A stretch of DNA of 9,836 bases from JBAPRR01 sp049281195 (GCA_049281195.1 JBAPRR010000293.1:1-9836); one strand, 5' to 3'. Shown: positions 1-6,109, counted from the stretch's first letter. Notes: generated from the sequence alone by a model not told the origin. Numbers and translations: made by a program.

Positions 1-815
1 GTCAGAGATCCGGCGTTGTAGATGGCCCCACCCAATGCTTCTGCGCCCGCGCCCCCGTTCCCGCCGGTACCGCCAGCTCCCCCGTTTCCTCCGGCGCCGC
101 CGGTCCCGCCGACTCCTCCCGGGTTCGTCCCGTTACCGCCGGTTCCTCCCGCGCCCCCGCTTCCGCCGTAACCGCCATAGCCACCGGTACCGCCATCGCC
201 TCCGATAACGGTGTTGCCGGTCAACTCCACGTTGGTCAGGTCGACGGTTCCCGACTTGATGTCGATTGCTCCACCTTCGGCCTTCTTCCCGGCCGTCCCC
301 GCGCCGCCGGCGCCCGCCGCGGTGCCGTTCTTGCCCCCGCCGCCCTTGGCGCCGTCAGATCCGGTTGACCCAGGAGCTCCTGAGGCCCCGTCACTCCCGT
401 CGCCTCCCGTTTTCCCGGACGCGCCTTGTGCCTCGCCGCCCGACAGGGTCATGCCCGGACCGCTCAAGTCGAGAGTCCCGCCGGTGACCACGAAGAGTTG
501 GGACGCATCGTCGCCATAGAGGTCGACCGAATCCCCGGATTCGACGGTGATGGGGAGGTTCTCGCCGGAAGAGACGACGGTCGGGTCGTTCGCCGGGAAC
601 TGCACGGTCCCGCTGCATTCGAACTCCACGCCTGTTCCGTGGCTGTCTGTGACCGCGGTCTGAAAGGACGAATAGTTGCAAGTCGTTATCGCGACCTGCG
701 CCCCGGCAGCGGATGGAATGAGGGCCGTAACGGCCAAACCGGCCAGGCCGAGCACGACGGAACCGGCAACCTGGAGCAGACGGATCCGCAACGAACTCCC
801 GAGAAATGGGCTCAT
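1..815 (-). CDS. Secreted glycine-rich right-handed beta-helix protein (N-terminal part)
   Basis: Reading leftward from ATG at 815, 271 codons stay open to the window edge. Residues 11-39 form an export signal: Arg-flanked hydrophobic core and an Ala-Gly-Ala cleavage site before Gln40. Two cysteines (46 and 67) could form a disulfide. Residues about 70-125 have the short alternating strands and turns of a parallel beta-helix. Residues 131-166 are twelve uninterrupted Gly-X-Y triplets, collagen-like. Residues 181-201 (GGAIDIKSGTVDLTNVELTG plus N) match the GGAI...N rung seen in polymorphic beta-helix surface proteins, and the same rung restarts at 262 (GGAIYNAG). Between them, residues 205-258 are GGX repeats like mycobacterial PGRS regions. 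No enzyme motif is visible. I infer a secreted or cell-wall structural or adhesive protein. The C-terminus, which would show an anchor, lies outside the window. It is divergent from bioB and probably unrelated to biotin. Confidence 0.8.
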   Translation of the reverse strand, partial: MSPFLGSSLRIRLLQVAGSVVLGLAGLAVTALIPSAAGAQVAITTCNYSSFQTAVTDSHGTGVEFECSGTVQFPANDPTVVSSGENLPITVESGDSVDLYGDDASQLFVVTGGTLDLSGPGMTLSGGEAQGASGKTGGDGSDGASGAPGSTGSDGAKGGGGKNGTAAGAGGAGTAGKKAEGGAIDIKSGTVDLTNVELTGNTVIGGDGGTGGYGGYGGSGGAGGTGGNGTNPGGVGGTGGAGGNGGAGGTGGNGGAGAEALGGAIYNAGSL

Positions 816-820
816 GATTT

Positions 821-826
821 CCCCCT
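821..826 (-). promoter_or_regulatory. Ribosome binding site of the secreted beta-helix gene
   Basis: The minus strand reads AGGGGG five bases before the ATG at 815. It is the best Shine-Dalgarno match in the window, and it fixes the start of a gene whose frame is easily confused with proline-rich shadow frames on the other strand. Confidence 0.6.
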
Positions 827-902
827 GACCGGAACGCCCACTGTGGGGACGACTTCCTGCGGGAAAAGTTACTGCGCATTGCGCTGCTTAGCCCCGTCCG
901 CG

Positions 903-968
903 CTATTCGCCGGCTTGCCGGGCCTATTGGCCGCCTTTTGTCGGGGCTATTGGCCGCCTTGTCGGGTC
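903..968. repeat. Three tandem 21-23 bp repeats upstream of bioB (putative operator array)
   Basis: Three head-to-tail units start at 903, 924 and 947. Units 2 and 3 share the identical 14-mer CTATTGGCCGCCTT, each followed by a GTCGGG block (two extra T in unit 2). Unit 1 is a degenerate copy, CTATTCGCCGGCTT then GCCGGG. The spacing is about two helical turns, so a protein would meet the copies on the same face of the DNA. The array lies between the divergent secreted-protein gene and bioB, and its last copy overlaps the candidate bioB -35. It does not resemble the BirA operator or the actinobacterial BioQ palindrome as I know them. A regulatory role is inferred; the repetition is directly visible. 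Confidence 0.6.
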
Positions 969-989
969 ATATGCCGCGACCGCTACGGT
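959..989 (+). promoter_or_regulatory. Candidate bioB promoter
   Basis: TTGTCG at 959-964 resembles a sigma-70-type -35 and TACGGT at 984-989 fits the actinobacterial TAnnnT -10. The 19-nt spacing is slightly long. The -35 sits inside the third tandem repeat, so a protein bound there would affect transcription. This is a match by eye only. Confidence 0.3.
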
Positions 990-1034
990 TGGCCCGTGTC
1001 CAGCGAACGAGTGATTTTGTCGAACAGGAAAAGG

Positions 1035-1054
1035 TCGGTGGGAGGACCCACCGA
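1035..1054 (+). promoter_or_regulatory. Perfect hairpin over the probable bioB start
   Basis: An 8-bp perfect stem (TCGGTGGG paired with CCCACCGA) closes a 4-nt AGGA loop. The chosen bioB GTG start (1038-1040) lies in the left arm and a strong Shine-Dalgarno-like GGAGGA (1041-1046) lies across the loop. Eight bases after that motif comes ATG at 1054, but it is followed at once by TAG and is out of frame with bioB. The stem could limit ribosome access; this is inferred from the sequence alone. Confidence 0.4.
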
Positions 1055-2102
1055 TGTAGCGGTACCCGGCGTCGTGGTCCTGCCGGATCCCCCCGCTGCC
1101 ACGGAAGCAACGGAGATCCTCCACCGGGCACAAATCGCATTGCTCGATGAGCGCAGGTTGTTGAGCGCCGAGGAACTGGCGCAGCTGGCCGTACTTCCTG
1201 ACTCGATGGTGAGCGCGCTCGCCTCTCTTGCCCACCAGGTCCGTCTGGCGTGGTGCGGGCCTACGGTCGAAGTCGAGGGCATCCTGTCTGCGAAGACCGG
1301 CGGCTGCCCCGAGGACTGCCACTTCTGCTCGCAGTCGGCGCGCTTCGAATCGCCGGTGGCGGCAACGGCTTTCCTCGATGCGGACGAGGTGCTGCGCGCT
1401 GCGGAGGAGACCGCGCGGCTCGGAGCGTCCGAGTTCTGCATCGTGCTCGCGGTGCGCGGTCCCGATGAGAGGATCCTCAACAACATCTTGCAGATCGTGC
1501 CGATGATCCACGAGAGAACCGGCTTGAACGTGGCTGTCTCGGCGGGAATCCTCACGGCGCAACAAGCACAGCGCCTCGCCGCGGCAGGGGTGCACCGTTA
1601 CAACCACAACCTCGAGACGGCGAGATCGTTCTTCCATCAGGTGGTGACCACGCACACCTGGGACGAGCGTGCGGCCACATGCCGTTTGGTCGTGGACAAC
1701 GGTATGGAGCTGTGCTGCGGGGCGCTACTCGGCATGGGCGAATCCGACGCGCAGCGCGTGGAGTTGATCACGCAGCTCCAGCATGTCGGTCCCGCGGAGG
1801 TGCCGCTCAACTTTTTGAACCCCCGGCCGGGGACGCCTTTGGGCGACCGTCCGATCGTCGAGCCGTGGGACGCCATCCGCTGGATCGCCATGTTCAGGAT
1901 CGGGCTACCCGATGTCATCCTCCGTTATGCAGGCGGCCGCGAGGTGACGCTGCGCGACCTGCAGGCCATGGGGCTCACCTCGGGGATAAACGCGCTGATA
2001 GTCGGCAACTACCTGACGACGCTCGGAAGGCCGGCGGAAGACGACCTTCAGATGCTCGCCGACCTGCGCATGCCGGTAGGTGCCCTGTCGACGGTCATGT
2101 AG
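1038..2102 (+). CDS. bioB: Biotin synthase BioB
   Basis: Radical-SAM enzyme that inserts sulfur into dethiobiotin to form biotin, the last step of the pathway. Numbered from GTG 1038 (354 aa, close to the usual 320-350), the [4Fe-4S] cysteines are C90, C94 and C97 in CPEDCHFCSQS. The probable [2Fe-2S] ligands are C134 (EFCIV), C226 (ELCCG) and R296 (ILRYAGG). YNHNLETARSFF, LNFLNPRPGTPL and GNYLTTLGRPAEDDL complete the family signature and are nearest to mycobacterial BioB. The frame is open upstream to 426, but conserved sequence only begins around residue 20. GTG 1038 has AGGA eight bases upstream; GTG 996 (possibly leaderless) and GTG 1074 are alternatives. The stop abuts the bsaP ATG with no gap, implying a two-gene operon. 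An extra cysteine, C227, lies next to the cluster ligand. Confidence 0.95.
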   Translation: MGGPTDVAVPGVVVLPDPPAATEATEILHRAQIALLDERRLLSAEELAQLAVLPDSMVSALASLAHQVRLAWCGPTVEVEGILSAKTGGCPEDCHFCSQSARFESPVAATAFLDADEVLRAAEETARLGASEFCIVLAVRGPDERILNNILQIVPMIHERTGLNVAVSAGILTAQQAQRLAAAGVHRYNHNLETARSFFHQVVTTHTWDERAATCRLVVDNGMELCCGALLGMGESDAQRVELITQLQHVGPAEVPLNFLNPRPGTPLGDRPIVEPWDAIRWIAMFRIGLPDVILRYAGGREVTLRDLQAMGLTSGINALIVGNYLTTLGRPAEDDLQMLADLRMPVGALSTVM

Positions 2103-2288
2103 ATGCGGGCGAACGACACCGAGGTCCACTGCTCGGGCTGCGGGCGGCCCGCAAGCGAATGCAGCGGTTGCCGGCGCGAGCTCGACCCGCCGCGATTCTG
2201 TGTGACGTGCGGGCGAAGGCTACGGGTACTGGTGAATCCCGTGGGCTACGAAGCCACGTGCCGTGATCATGGCGTGGTCGACTCGTAA
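2103..2288 (+). CDS. bsaP: Biotin synthase auxiliary protein BsaP-like small Cys-rich protein
   Basis: A 61-residue protein whose ATG follows the bioB TAG directly (TAGATG), so it is very likely translated together with BioB. Its C-terminal half, PPRFCVTCGRRL, then V-x-P-x-G, a lone Cys53 and HGVVDS, matches what I recall of mycobacterial BsaP (Rv1590), a small protein reported to be needed by mycobacterial biotin synthase, probably for iron-sulfur cluster renewal. The N-terminal half adds two more CxxC pairs (C10/C13 and C20/C23) to C33/C36, giving seven cysteines in all; I do not recall the extra pairs from the mycobacterial protein. They could bind zinc or an Fe-S cluster. There is no signal peptide or membrane segment, so it should be cytosolic. 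A generic zinc-ribbon protein is the alternative, but the position beside bioB argues for BsaP. Confidence 0.8.
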   Translation: MRANDTEVHCSGCGRPASECSGCRRELDPPRFCVTCGRRLRVLVNPVGYEATCRDHGVVDS

Positions 2289-2307
2289 CGCCTGACCGAC
2301 AACATCC

Positions 2308-3000
2308 CTAACCGAGAACGTGACGGTAGAGGTTGTGGCCGCTCTCGATGGGATCGCGTGTCGTGCGCACCAGGGAGACGCCCACGTCCGCCAGCCAGGT
2401 CGCGTTTCTCTGGTGCAAGTCCACGGCGGAATCGAAACGGTTGAGCGCGACTACACATTTCGTCTTCTGATCGCGCACGCTCTGCACGTGGCTTCTGATC
2501 CAGTCGAGTGCGGTCAAGACCGCGCTTATCGTTCCCAGCCCCGCATCCGCCACGAGCACGATCCGGTCCGGCCCCACGCTTTCGACGAAGTCCATCTGCC
2601 CGGTCCCTGCGAAGTGGGCGATAGGCGACGCCACTCCCCCGGCCATCTCGATGATTCCCAATCCGGCCTGCACAGCGGGGAAGTCAATCTCGTCCAACAG
2701 GTTGCGGACGGTGAAGGCGGGCATTTCCAACAAGTCGGCAGCCATGGGGGGCGCGTAAGGAACCGGGTACCAACGATGCGGGAGGCACACGACGTGGGGA
2801 TCCTCGCCGGTGGCGGAACCCAATATCTCGGCGTCGGTCGGACCCGATCCGGGTTCGAACGACTGCGCCGGTTTACGCGCCACGACGGTCAATCCCTCGG
2901 CCCGGCACGCCTCGAGCAGCGCGGCCGATACCCAGGTCTTACCGACTTCCGTGCCCGTGCCTACGACAACGACGGTGCACGCCGGCAACGTCCCTTTCAT
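2308..3000 (-). CDS. bioD: Dethiobiotin synthetase BioD
   Basis: ATP-dependent carboxylase that closes the ureido ring of 7,8-diaminopelargonate (DAPA) with CO2 to give dethiobiotin. The 230-aa length is typical. The P-loop is GTGTEVGKT near the N-terminus, followed by the substrate lysine in the RKPAQSF segment. The IIEMAGGVASPI segment corresponds to the EGAGG loop of E. coli BioD, but here reads EMAGG, one residue shorter. LNRF near the C-terminus is the expected base-binding segment. It is the last gene of the minus-strand bioA-bioF-bioD run, 20 nt after the bioF stop, with only a weak purine-rich stretch before the ATG. It converges on bsaP with 19 bp between stop codons and no clear terminator hairpin there. 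Confidence 0.93.
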   Translation of the reverse strand: MKGTLPACTVVVVGTGTEVGKTWVSAALLEACRAEGLTVVARKPAQSFEPGSGPTDAEILGSATGEDPHVVCLPHRWYPVPYAPPMAADLLEMPAFTVRNLLDEIDFPAVQAGLGIIEMAGGVASPIAHFAGTGQMDFVESVGPDRIVLVADAGLGTISAVLTALDWIRSHVQSVRDQKTKCVVALNRFDSAVDLHQRNATWLADVGVSLVRTTRDPIESGHNLYRHVLG

Positions 3001-3020
3001 CCGCGGTGTCGATGCTTTCG

Positions 3021-4181
3021 CTAGATCGAGTCCCTGATCCGCTTCAGCTCACCGGCGAGTCGCTCGACATCGTCGGAATCATGTGAAGCGGAAAGGGTCA
3101 CTCTGAGACGCGAGGTTCCCTTCGGGACCGTCGGTGGTCTGATAGCCGGCACCCACAAGCCGGCCGCGAGCAGTTGCGCCGAGGCGAAAAGCGCAGCTTC
3201 TTCAGAGCCGAGAACGATGGGGACGATCGGGCTCGGATGGCCTCCACTTGGATGGCTGGGCGCGATCGCATCCACGTGGGAGCGCAGGCGGTTGATCAGA
3301 ACGGTCCCCTCAGGGCCTCGCATGATCCGGAGCGCGGCCAGCGCCGCGGCGGCGTCGGCCGGTGGGATGGCCGTGGTGAATATGTAAGAACGCGCCTTGT
3401 TCTCCAGCAGCTCGATGAAGCGCGTAGGTCCGGCGACGAAGCCGCCGATCGAACCGAGGGTCTTCGACAGCGTTCCCACGCGCAGGTGGGCGATGTCTGC
3501 CAGCACGGCTGTCGGATCGGGCCCCAGCACCGAATGTGCTTCGTCGGTCACGAGCAACGCACCGTGGTGGCGGCACAGCCGGGCGATCTTGTCGACGGGC
3601 GCGATATCGCCGTCCATGGAGAACACCAGATCGGTCACCACGATCACCGGTCGGCCCCCGACCTCCTTCAACAGCCGACCGAGATGATCGACATCCGAGT
3701 GCCGGTACACGCGCACTTCGGCTTTCGCCAGACGTGAGCCGTCGACAATGGATGCGTGGTTCAACTCATCGGAGAGGATCACGGCGCCGGGGTGACCGAA
3801 GGTGGTCAACACACCGAGATTTGCTGCGAATCCGGTCGGAAACAGGATCGCGCGGTCCTCGCCCTTCCACGACGCGAGCTCCGATTCGAGCTCGTGATGA
3901 ACCGGGCGGGATCCGGTTATCAGCCGCGAGGCGCCAGACCCGGTGCCCCAGCGGTCGAGCGCGTCGTGAGCTGCTGTGACCACGGCGTGATGAGTGGTCA
4001 TCCCCAGGTAGTCGTTGGAGGCGAACGCCACCACGCGGCCGCCGGCACTGCCACCGTCGTCGAGAATTCCTGAGGAATCGTTGGCATCCGACGTGTCGAA
4101 CGACTTGGGCCTCCGCCAGGAGTCGCTCTCTTCCACGAGACGGCACTCCTGCGCGGAGTATTCGAACCACGACTGGTTCAT
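3021..4181 (-). CDS. bioF: 8-amino-7-oxononanoate synthase BioF
   Basis: PLP-dependent enzyme that condenses L-alanine with a pimeloyl thioester (ACP or CoA) to give KAPA, the first ring-assembly step. The 386-aa length is normal. Visible family motifs in order are ASNDYLGM (54-61), GTGSGASRLITGS (79-91), the PLP-stacking segment DELNHASIVDG (138-148), TDEAHS (212-217) with the cofactor aspartate D213, and VGTLSKTLGS with the Schiff-base lysine K240. Its ATG overlaps the bioA stop as ATGA (4178-4181), a translational-coupling arrangement. The alternatives in this family are glycine C-acetyltransferase and 5-aminolevulinate synthase, but the position between bioA and bioD settles the assignment. 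The N-terminal 45 residues are acidic and Ser-rich and not obviously conserved. Confidence 0.94.
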   Translation of the reverse strand: MNQSWFEYSAQECRLVEESDSWRRPKSFDTSDANDSSGILDDGGSAGGRVVAFASNDYLGMTTHHAVVTAAHDALDRWGTGSGASRLITGSRPVHHELESELASWKGEDRAILFPTGFAANLGVLTTFGHPGAVILSDELNHASIVDGSRLAKAEVRVYRHSDVDHLGRLLKEVGGRPVIVVTDLVFSMDGDIAPVDKIARLCRHHGALLVTDEAHSVLGPDPTAVLADIAHLRVGTLSKTLGSIGGFVAGPTRFIELLENKARSYIFTTAIPPADAAAALAALRIMRGPEGTVLINRLRSHVDAIAPSHPSGGHPSPIVPIVLGSEEAALFASAQLLAAGLWVPAIRPPTVPKGTSRLRVTLSASHDSDDVERLAGELKRIRDSI

Positions 4182-5470
4182 GCCATCACTTCGTCCAGAG
4201 CCTCACCGAGTGCCTCCGTCATCGAACGGATCTCGCCGGCGGTCGATGTGAGTGGAGGCATCAGGACGACCACATCACCCAAAGGCCGCAGAAGCACGCC
4301 GCGCCGCGTGGCTCCGGCGCACACCCGCCGTCCCCACTTCTGCGCAGAGTCCGGCGGCGCGAGCTCTACGCCCACCATCAACCCGAATCGCCTCACCTGT
4401 CCGACCGCGCGGTGCCCGGCGATGTCGCGATCCAAAAGCTTTCCCAGCAGGTCCGCGGAAGCCGTGGCCTGCTCGAGCACGTTCCACCGCTCGAACAAAC
4501 GCAGGTGTTCCAGTGCCACTGCGGCACCGAGAGCATTCCCGCCATAGGAATGGCCGTGGTAGAAGGTGGCCAGGCTCAGGTCCTCGCCGAGAAAACTCTC
4601 GAATACCCGATCCGATGCCGCGGTCACCGACATGGGCAGATAGCCGCCGGTTATGCCCTTACCGAGACACACGATGTCGGGTCGCATGTCGCACCAGTCC
4701 GAAGCAAACATGGCGGTGGTGCGACCGAATCCGGTCGCCACCTCGTCGACGATCAACAGTGTCCCCGCAGCGTTGCACGCGCGTCCGAACGTCTCGACGT
4801 CTTCGGGGCCTGCGACCAGTATTCCCGATGCCCCTTGCACGATGGGCTCGATGATCACCGCGGCGAGCTCGCCCGCGTGAAGCTCCAGCGCGTTCAGCGC
4901 CTTGTCCAACCATCCAGGGTCGTCGTACCCGGGGGTGCGGTTGACAGTGAAGCGAAGAGGGTCGAACAGCTCGGTACCGAATCCACCGTCACCGACCGAC
5001 AAAGCCCCAACCGTGTCGCCGTGGTACGCACGACCGAGCGCCAAGTAGGACGACCGGCCCCGCGTGCCCTGGTTCACCCAGTACTGGAACGCGATCTTCA
5101 AGGCCTGCTCGACCGCGGACGCACCGTCGGAGGCGAACAGAAGGTGTGGCGATTCGACCGGGAGCAGAGGCGCCAGCGCTTCTGCCAGCTCGACGACCAC
5201 CCGGTTTCCATTACCGAGCATGGTGGAGTGAGCGACCAGATCGAGCTGACGGCGTATGGCCTGATCCAGCTCCGGGACGCGGTGGCCGAGAGTGTTGACC
5301 CACAGAGACGAGATGGCGTCGAAGTAGGGGCGTCCGTCGACGTCTATGAGCTGGCGGCCCTGGGCCCGGTCGACGATCACCGGCGTTGTGCCTGCGTAGG
5401 CGCTCATCTGGGTGAATCCGTGCCAGACGACGGCACGATCACGGTCTGTCCAGGTGTCGGGGGTTCCCAT
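4178..5470 (-). CDS. bioA: Adenosylmethionine/lysine-8-amino-7-oxononanoate aminotransferase BioA (BioK-like)
   Basis: Class III PLP aminotransferase converting KAPA to DAPA. It is 430 aa with W57 in SSLW (substrate pocket), YHGDT at 149-153, the cofactor aspartate in VDEVATGFGRT (D242) and Schiff-base lysine K271 in GKGITGGYLP. Several stretches follow the Bacillus subtilis enzyme (BioK) more closely than E. coli BioA: FTQM near residue 19, AHSTMLG, ALKIAFQYW, FYHGHSYGGNALG and RPLGDVV near the C-terminus. B. subtilis BioK uses lysine as amino donor where E. coli BioA uses SAM; whether that holds here is inference. It is the first gene of the minus-strand run. An in-frame TGA five codons upstream makes ATG 5470 the only ATG start; there is no strong ribosome site. 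It diverges from ribC with 76 bp between starts. Confidence 0.93.
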   Translation of the reverse strand: MGTPDTWTDRDRAVVWHGFTQMSAYAGTTPVIVDRAQGRQLIDVDGRPYFDAISSLWVNTLGHRVPELDQAIRRQLDLVAHSTMLGNGNRVVVELAEALAPLLPVESPHLLFASDGASAVEQALKIAFQYWVNQGTRGRSSYLALGRAYHGDTVGALSVGDGGFGTELFDPLRFTVNRTPGYDDPGWLDKALNALELHAGELAAVIIEPIVQGASGILVAGPEDVETFGRACNAAGTLLIVDEVATGFGRTTAMFASDWCDMRPDIVCLGKGITGGYLPMSVTAASDRVFESFLGEDLSLATFYHGHSYGGNALGAAVALEHLRLFERWNVLEQATASADLLGKLLDRDIAGHRAVGQVRRFGLMVGVELAPPDSAQKWGRRVCAGATRRGVLLRPLGDVVVLMPPLTSTAGEIRSMTEALGEALDEVMA

Positions 5471-5506
5471 TGCGAACGAGTCTCACTCACCGTGCGGCCC
5501 GGGTCC

Positions 5507-5528
5507 ACCTGCTCGACAGCGGGCAGGT
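5507..5528. repeat. Inverted repeat between bioA and ribC
   Basis: ACCTGC (5507-5512) and GCAGGT (5523-5528) form a perfect 6-bp inverted repeat with a 10-nt gap in the short divergent space between bioA and ribC. It overlaps the candidate ribC -35, so it could be a repressor site acting on both genes. It is short enough to arise by chance in GC-rich DNA. Confidence 0.3.
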
Positions 5529-5540
5529 CCGTGGTTGAAT
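5513..5540 (+). promoter_or_regulatory. Candidate ribC promoter, probably giving a leaderless transcript
   Basis: TCGACA (5513-5518, five of six matches to TTGACA), 16 nt, then TTGAAT (5535-5540, weaker -10). Transcription would start about 6-7 nt later, at the ATG itself. No Shine-Dalgarno sequence precedes this ATG, and leaderless messages are common in Actinobacteria. Match by eye; the -10 lacks the usual second-position A. Confidence 0.3.
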
Positions 5541-5546
5541 CGGTGC

Positions 5547-6035
5547 ATGGACCGCATCGGGATCGCCGACACGATGTTCGCTCGCTACGACATGGGCGGG
5601 GAGGCCATCGAGGAGCTCGAGCATTGCCCCGGCTACGGGGAGCGCTTCGAGATCATCCGCCGCACCGTGCCGGGATTCAAGGACCTGGGAGTGGAGTGCA
5701 AAAAGCTGATCGAGGAGGACGGCTGCCTGATCGTGGTGGCGCTCGGCATGCCCGGGAAGGCCGCCATCGACCAGGTGTGCGCTCATGAGGCGTCCCAGGG
5801 CATCATGCTCGCCCAGTTGCTGACCAACACCCACGTGCTCGAGGTGTTCGTCCACGAGAACGAAGAAGAGGACCCGGAACTGTTGGCGAAGGTGTGCATC
5901 GACAGGGCCAGAAAGCACGCGTTGAACGCCTACTGGATGCTTTACGAGCCCGAGCAGCTCACCCGGCAAGCGGGGCAAGGAATCCGTCAGGGATACTCCG
6001 ACGCCGGGCCGTTAGTCGAGGGTGGCCGGATCTAA
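5547..6035 (+). CDS. ribC: Riboflavin synthase, archaeal type (RibC)
   Basis: A 162-aa cytosolic protein that should dismutate two 6,7-dimethyl-8-ribityllumazine to riboflavin. The start IGIADTMFARYDMG, then VPGFKDLGVECKKLIEEDGC, VVALGMPGKAAIDQVCAHEA, LAQLLTNTHVLEVFVHENEE and the C-terminal GQGIRQGYSDAGPL match archaeal riboflavin synthase as I know it, along the whole length (archaeal proteins are about 155 aa). This family is related to lumazine synthase, not to the two-barrel bacterial RibE, and it lacks the lumazine synthase GAVIRG motif. No other riboflavin gene is in the window. The ATG at 5547 is chosen because homology begins at once; there is no clear ribosome site. It stands alone between the divergent bioA and a convergent relaxase fragment. 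Transfer from an archaeon, or an overlooked bacterial branch, is inferred. Confidence 0.88.
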   Translation: MDRIGIADTMFARYDMGGEAIEELEHCPGYGERFEIIRRTVPGFKDLGVECKKLIEEDGCLIVVALGMPGKAAIDQVCAHEASQGIMLAQLLTNTHVLEVFVHENEEEDPELLAKVCIDRARKHALNAYWMLYEPEQLTRQAGQGIRQGYSDAGPLVEGGRI

Positions 6036-6066
6036 CCGGGCGGGACTTGGCCAGGCGGCCGGATCT
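6021..6066. repeat. Direct repeat spanning the ribC stop
   Basis: GGTGGCCGGATCT (6021-6033) and GGCGGCCGGATCT (6054-6066) differ at one base in 13 and are 33 bp apart. The first copy covers the last ribC codons; the second is the left arm of the inverted repeat beside it. A short duplication at the edge of an inserted element, or chance in GC-rich DNA, are the two readings. Confidence 0.5.
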
Positions 6067-6109
6067 GGTTGGGGATTCGCTAGAGCCCGATCCCGAGATC
6101 CGGCCCCTG
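6052..6109. terminator. Long inverted repeat between converging ribC and relaxase remnant
   Basis: The left arm 6052-6066 and right arm 6096-6109 pair over 14 bp with one bulged C (6056); the core is GGCCGGATCT against AGATCCGGCC. A second, inner stem GGGAT (6072-6076) with ATCCC (6090-6094) lies within the 29-nt loop. No T-run follows on either strand, so it is not a classic intrinsic terminator. Hairpins without T-tails are proposed as terminators in Actinobacteria, and the convergent setting suits a two-way one. An element-end or recombination-site remnant is an alternative. Confidence 0.45.

Noticed and set aside
1..260. CRISPR or minisatellite array in the GC-rich repeat region
   Set aside because: The repeats are GGX codon repeats of variable sequence in an open reading frame, with no spacers of constant length.
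211..519. Proline- and alanine-rich plus-strand open frame
   Set aside because: It is the antisense of the Gly-rich coding strand; glycine codons GGN read backwards give Pro and Ala. The minus strand has a signal peptide, ribosome site and beta-helix motifs.
426..1037. Upstream extension of the bioB frame
   Set aside because: The frame is open by composition only. It runs antisense through the secreted-protein gene and across the intergenic repeats, and biotin synthase homology begins after about 1090.
924..1655. 243-codon minus-strand frame opposite bioB
   Set aside because: Arg- and His-rich composition with no motifs, as expected for a shadow of a GC-rich gene; bioB on the plus strand has every catalytic residue.
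2281..2310. Terminator between bsaP and bioD
   Set aside because: Only a 4-bp GGTC/GACC pairing with a long loop is visible and there is no T-run, which is too weak to call.
5471..5546. FMN riboswitch ahead of ribC
   Set aside because: The space is only 76 bp, too short for the roughly 120-nt RFN aptamer, and none of its conserved segments is seen.
4412..5788. 458-codon plus-strand frame opposite bioA
   Set aside because: It lies antisense to a clear PLP aminotransferase and runs into ribC in the wrong frame; no domain is recognisable.
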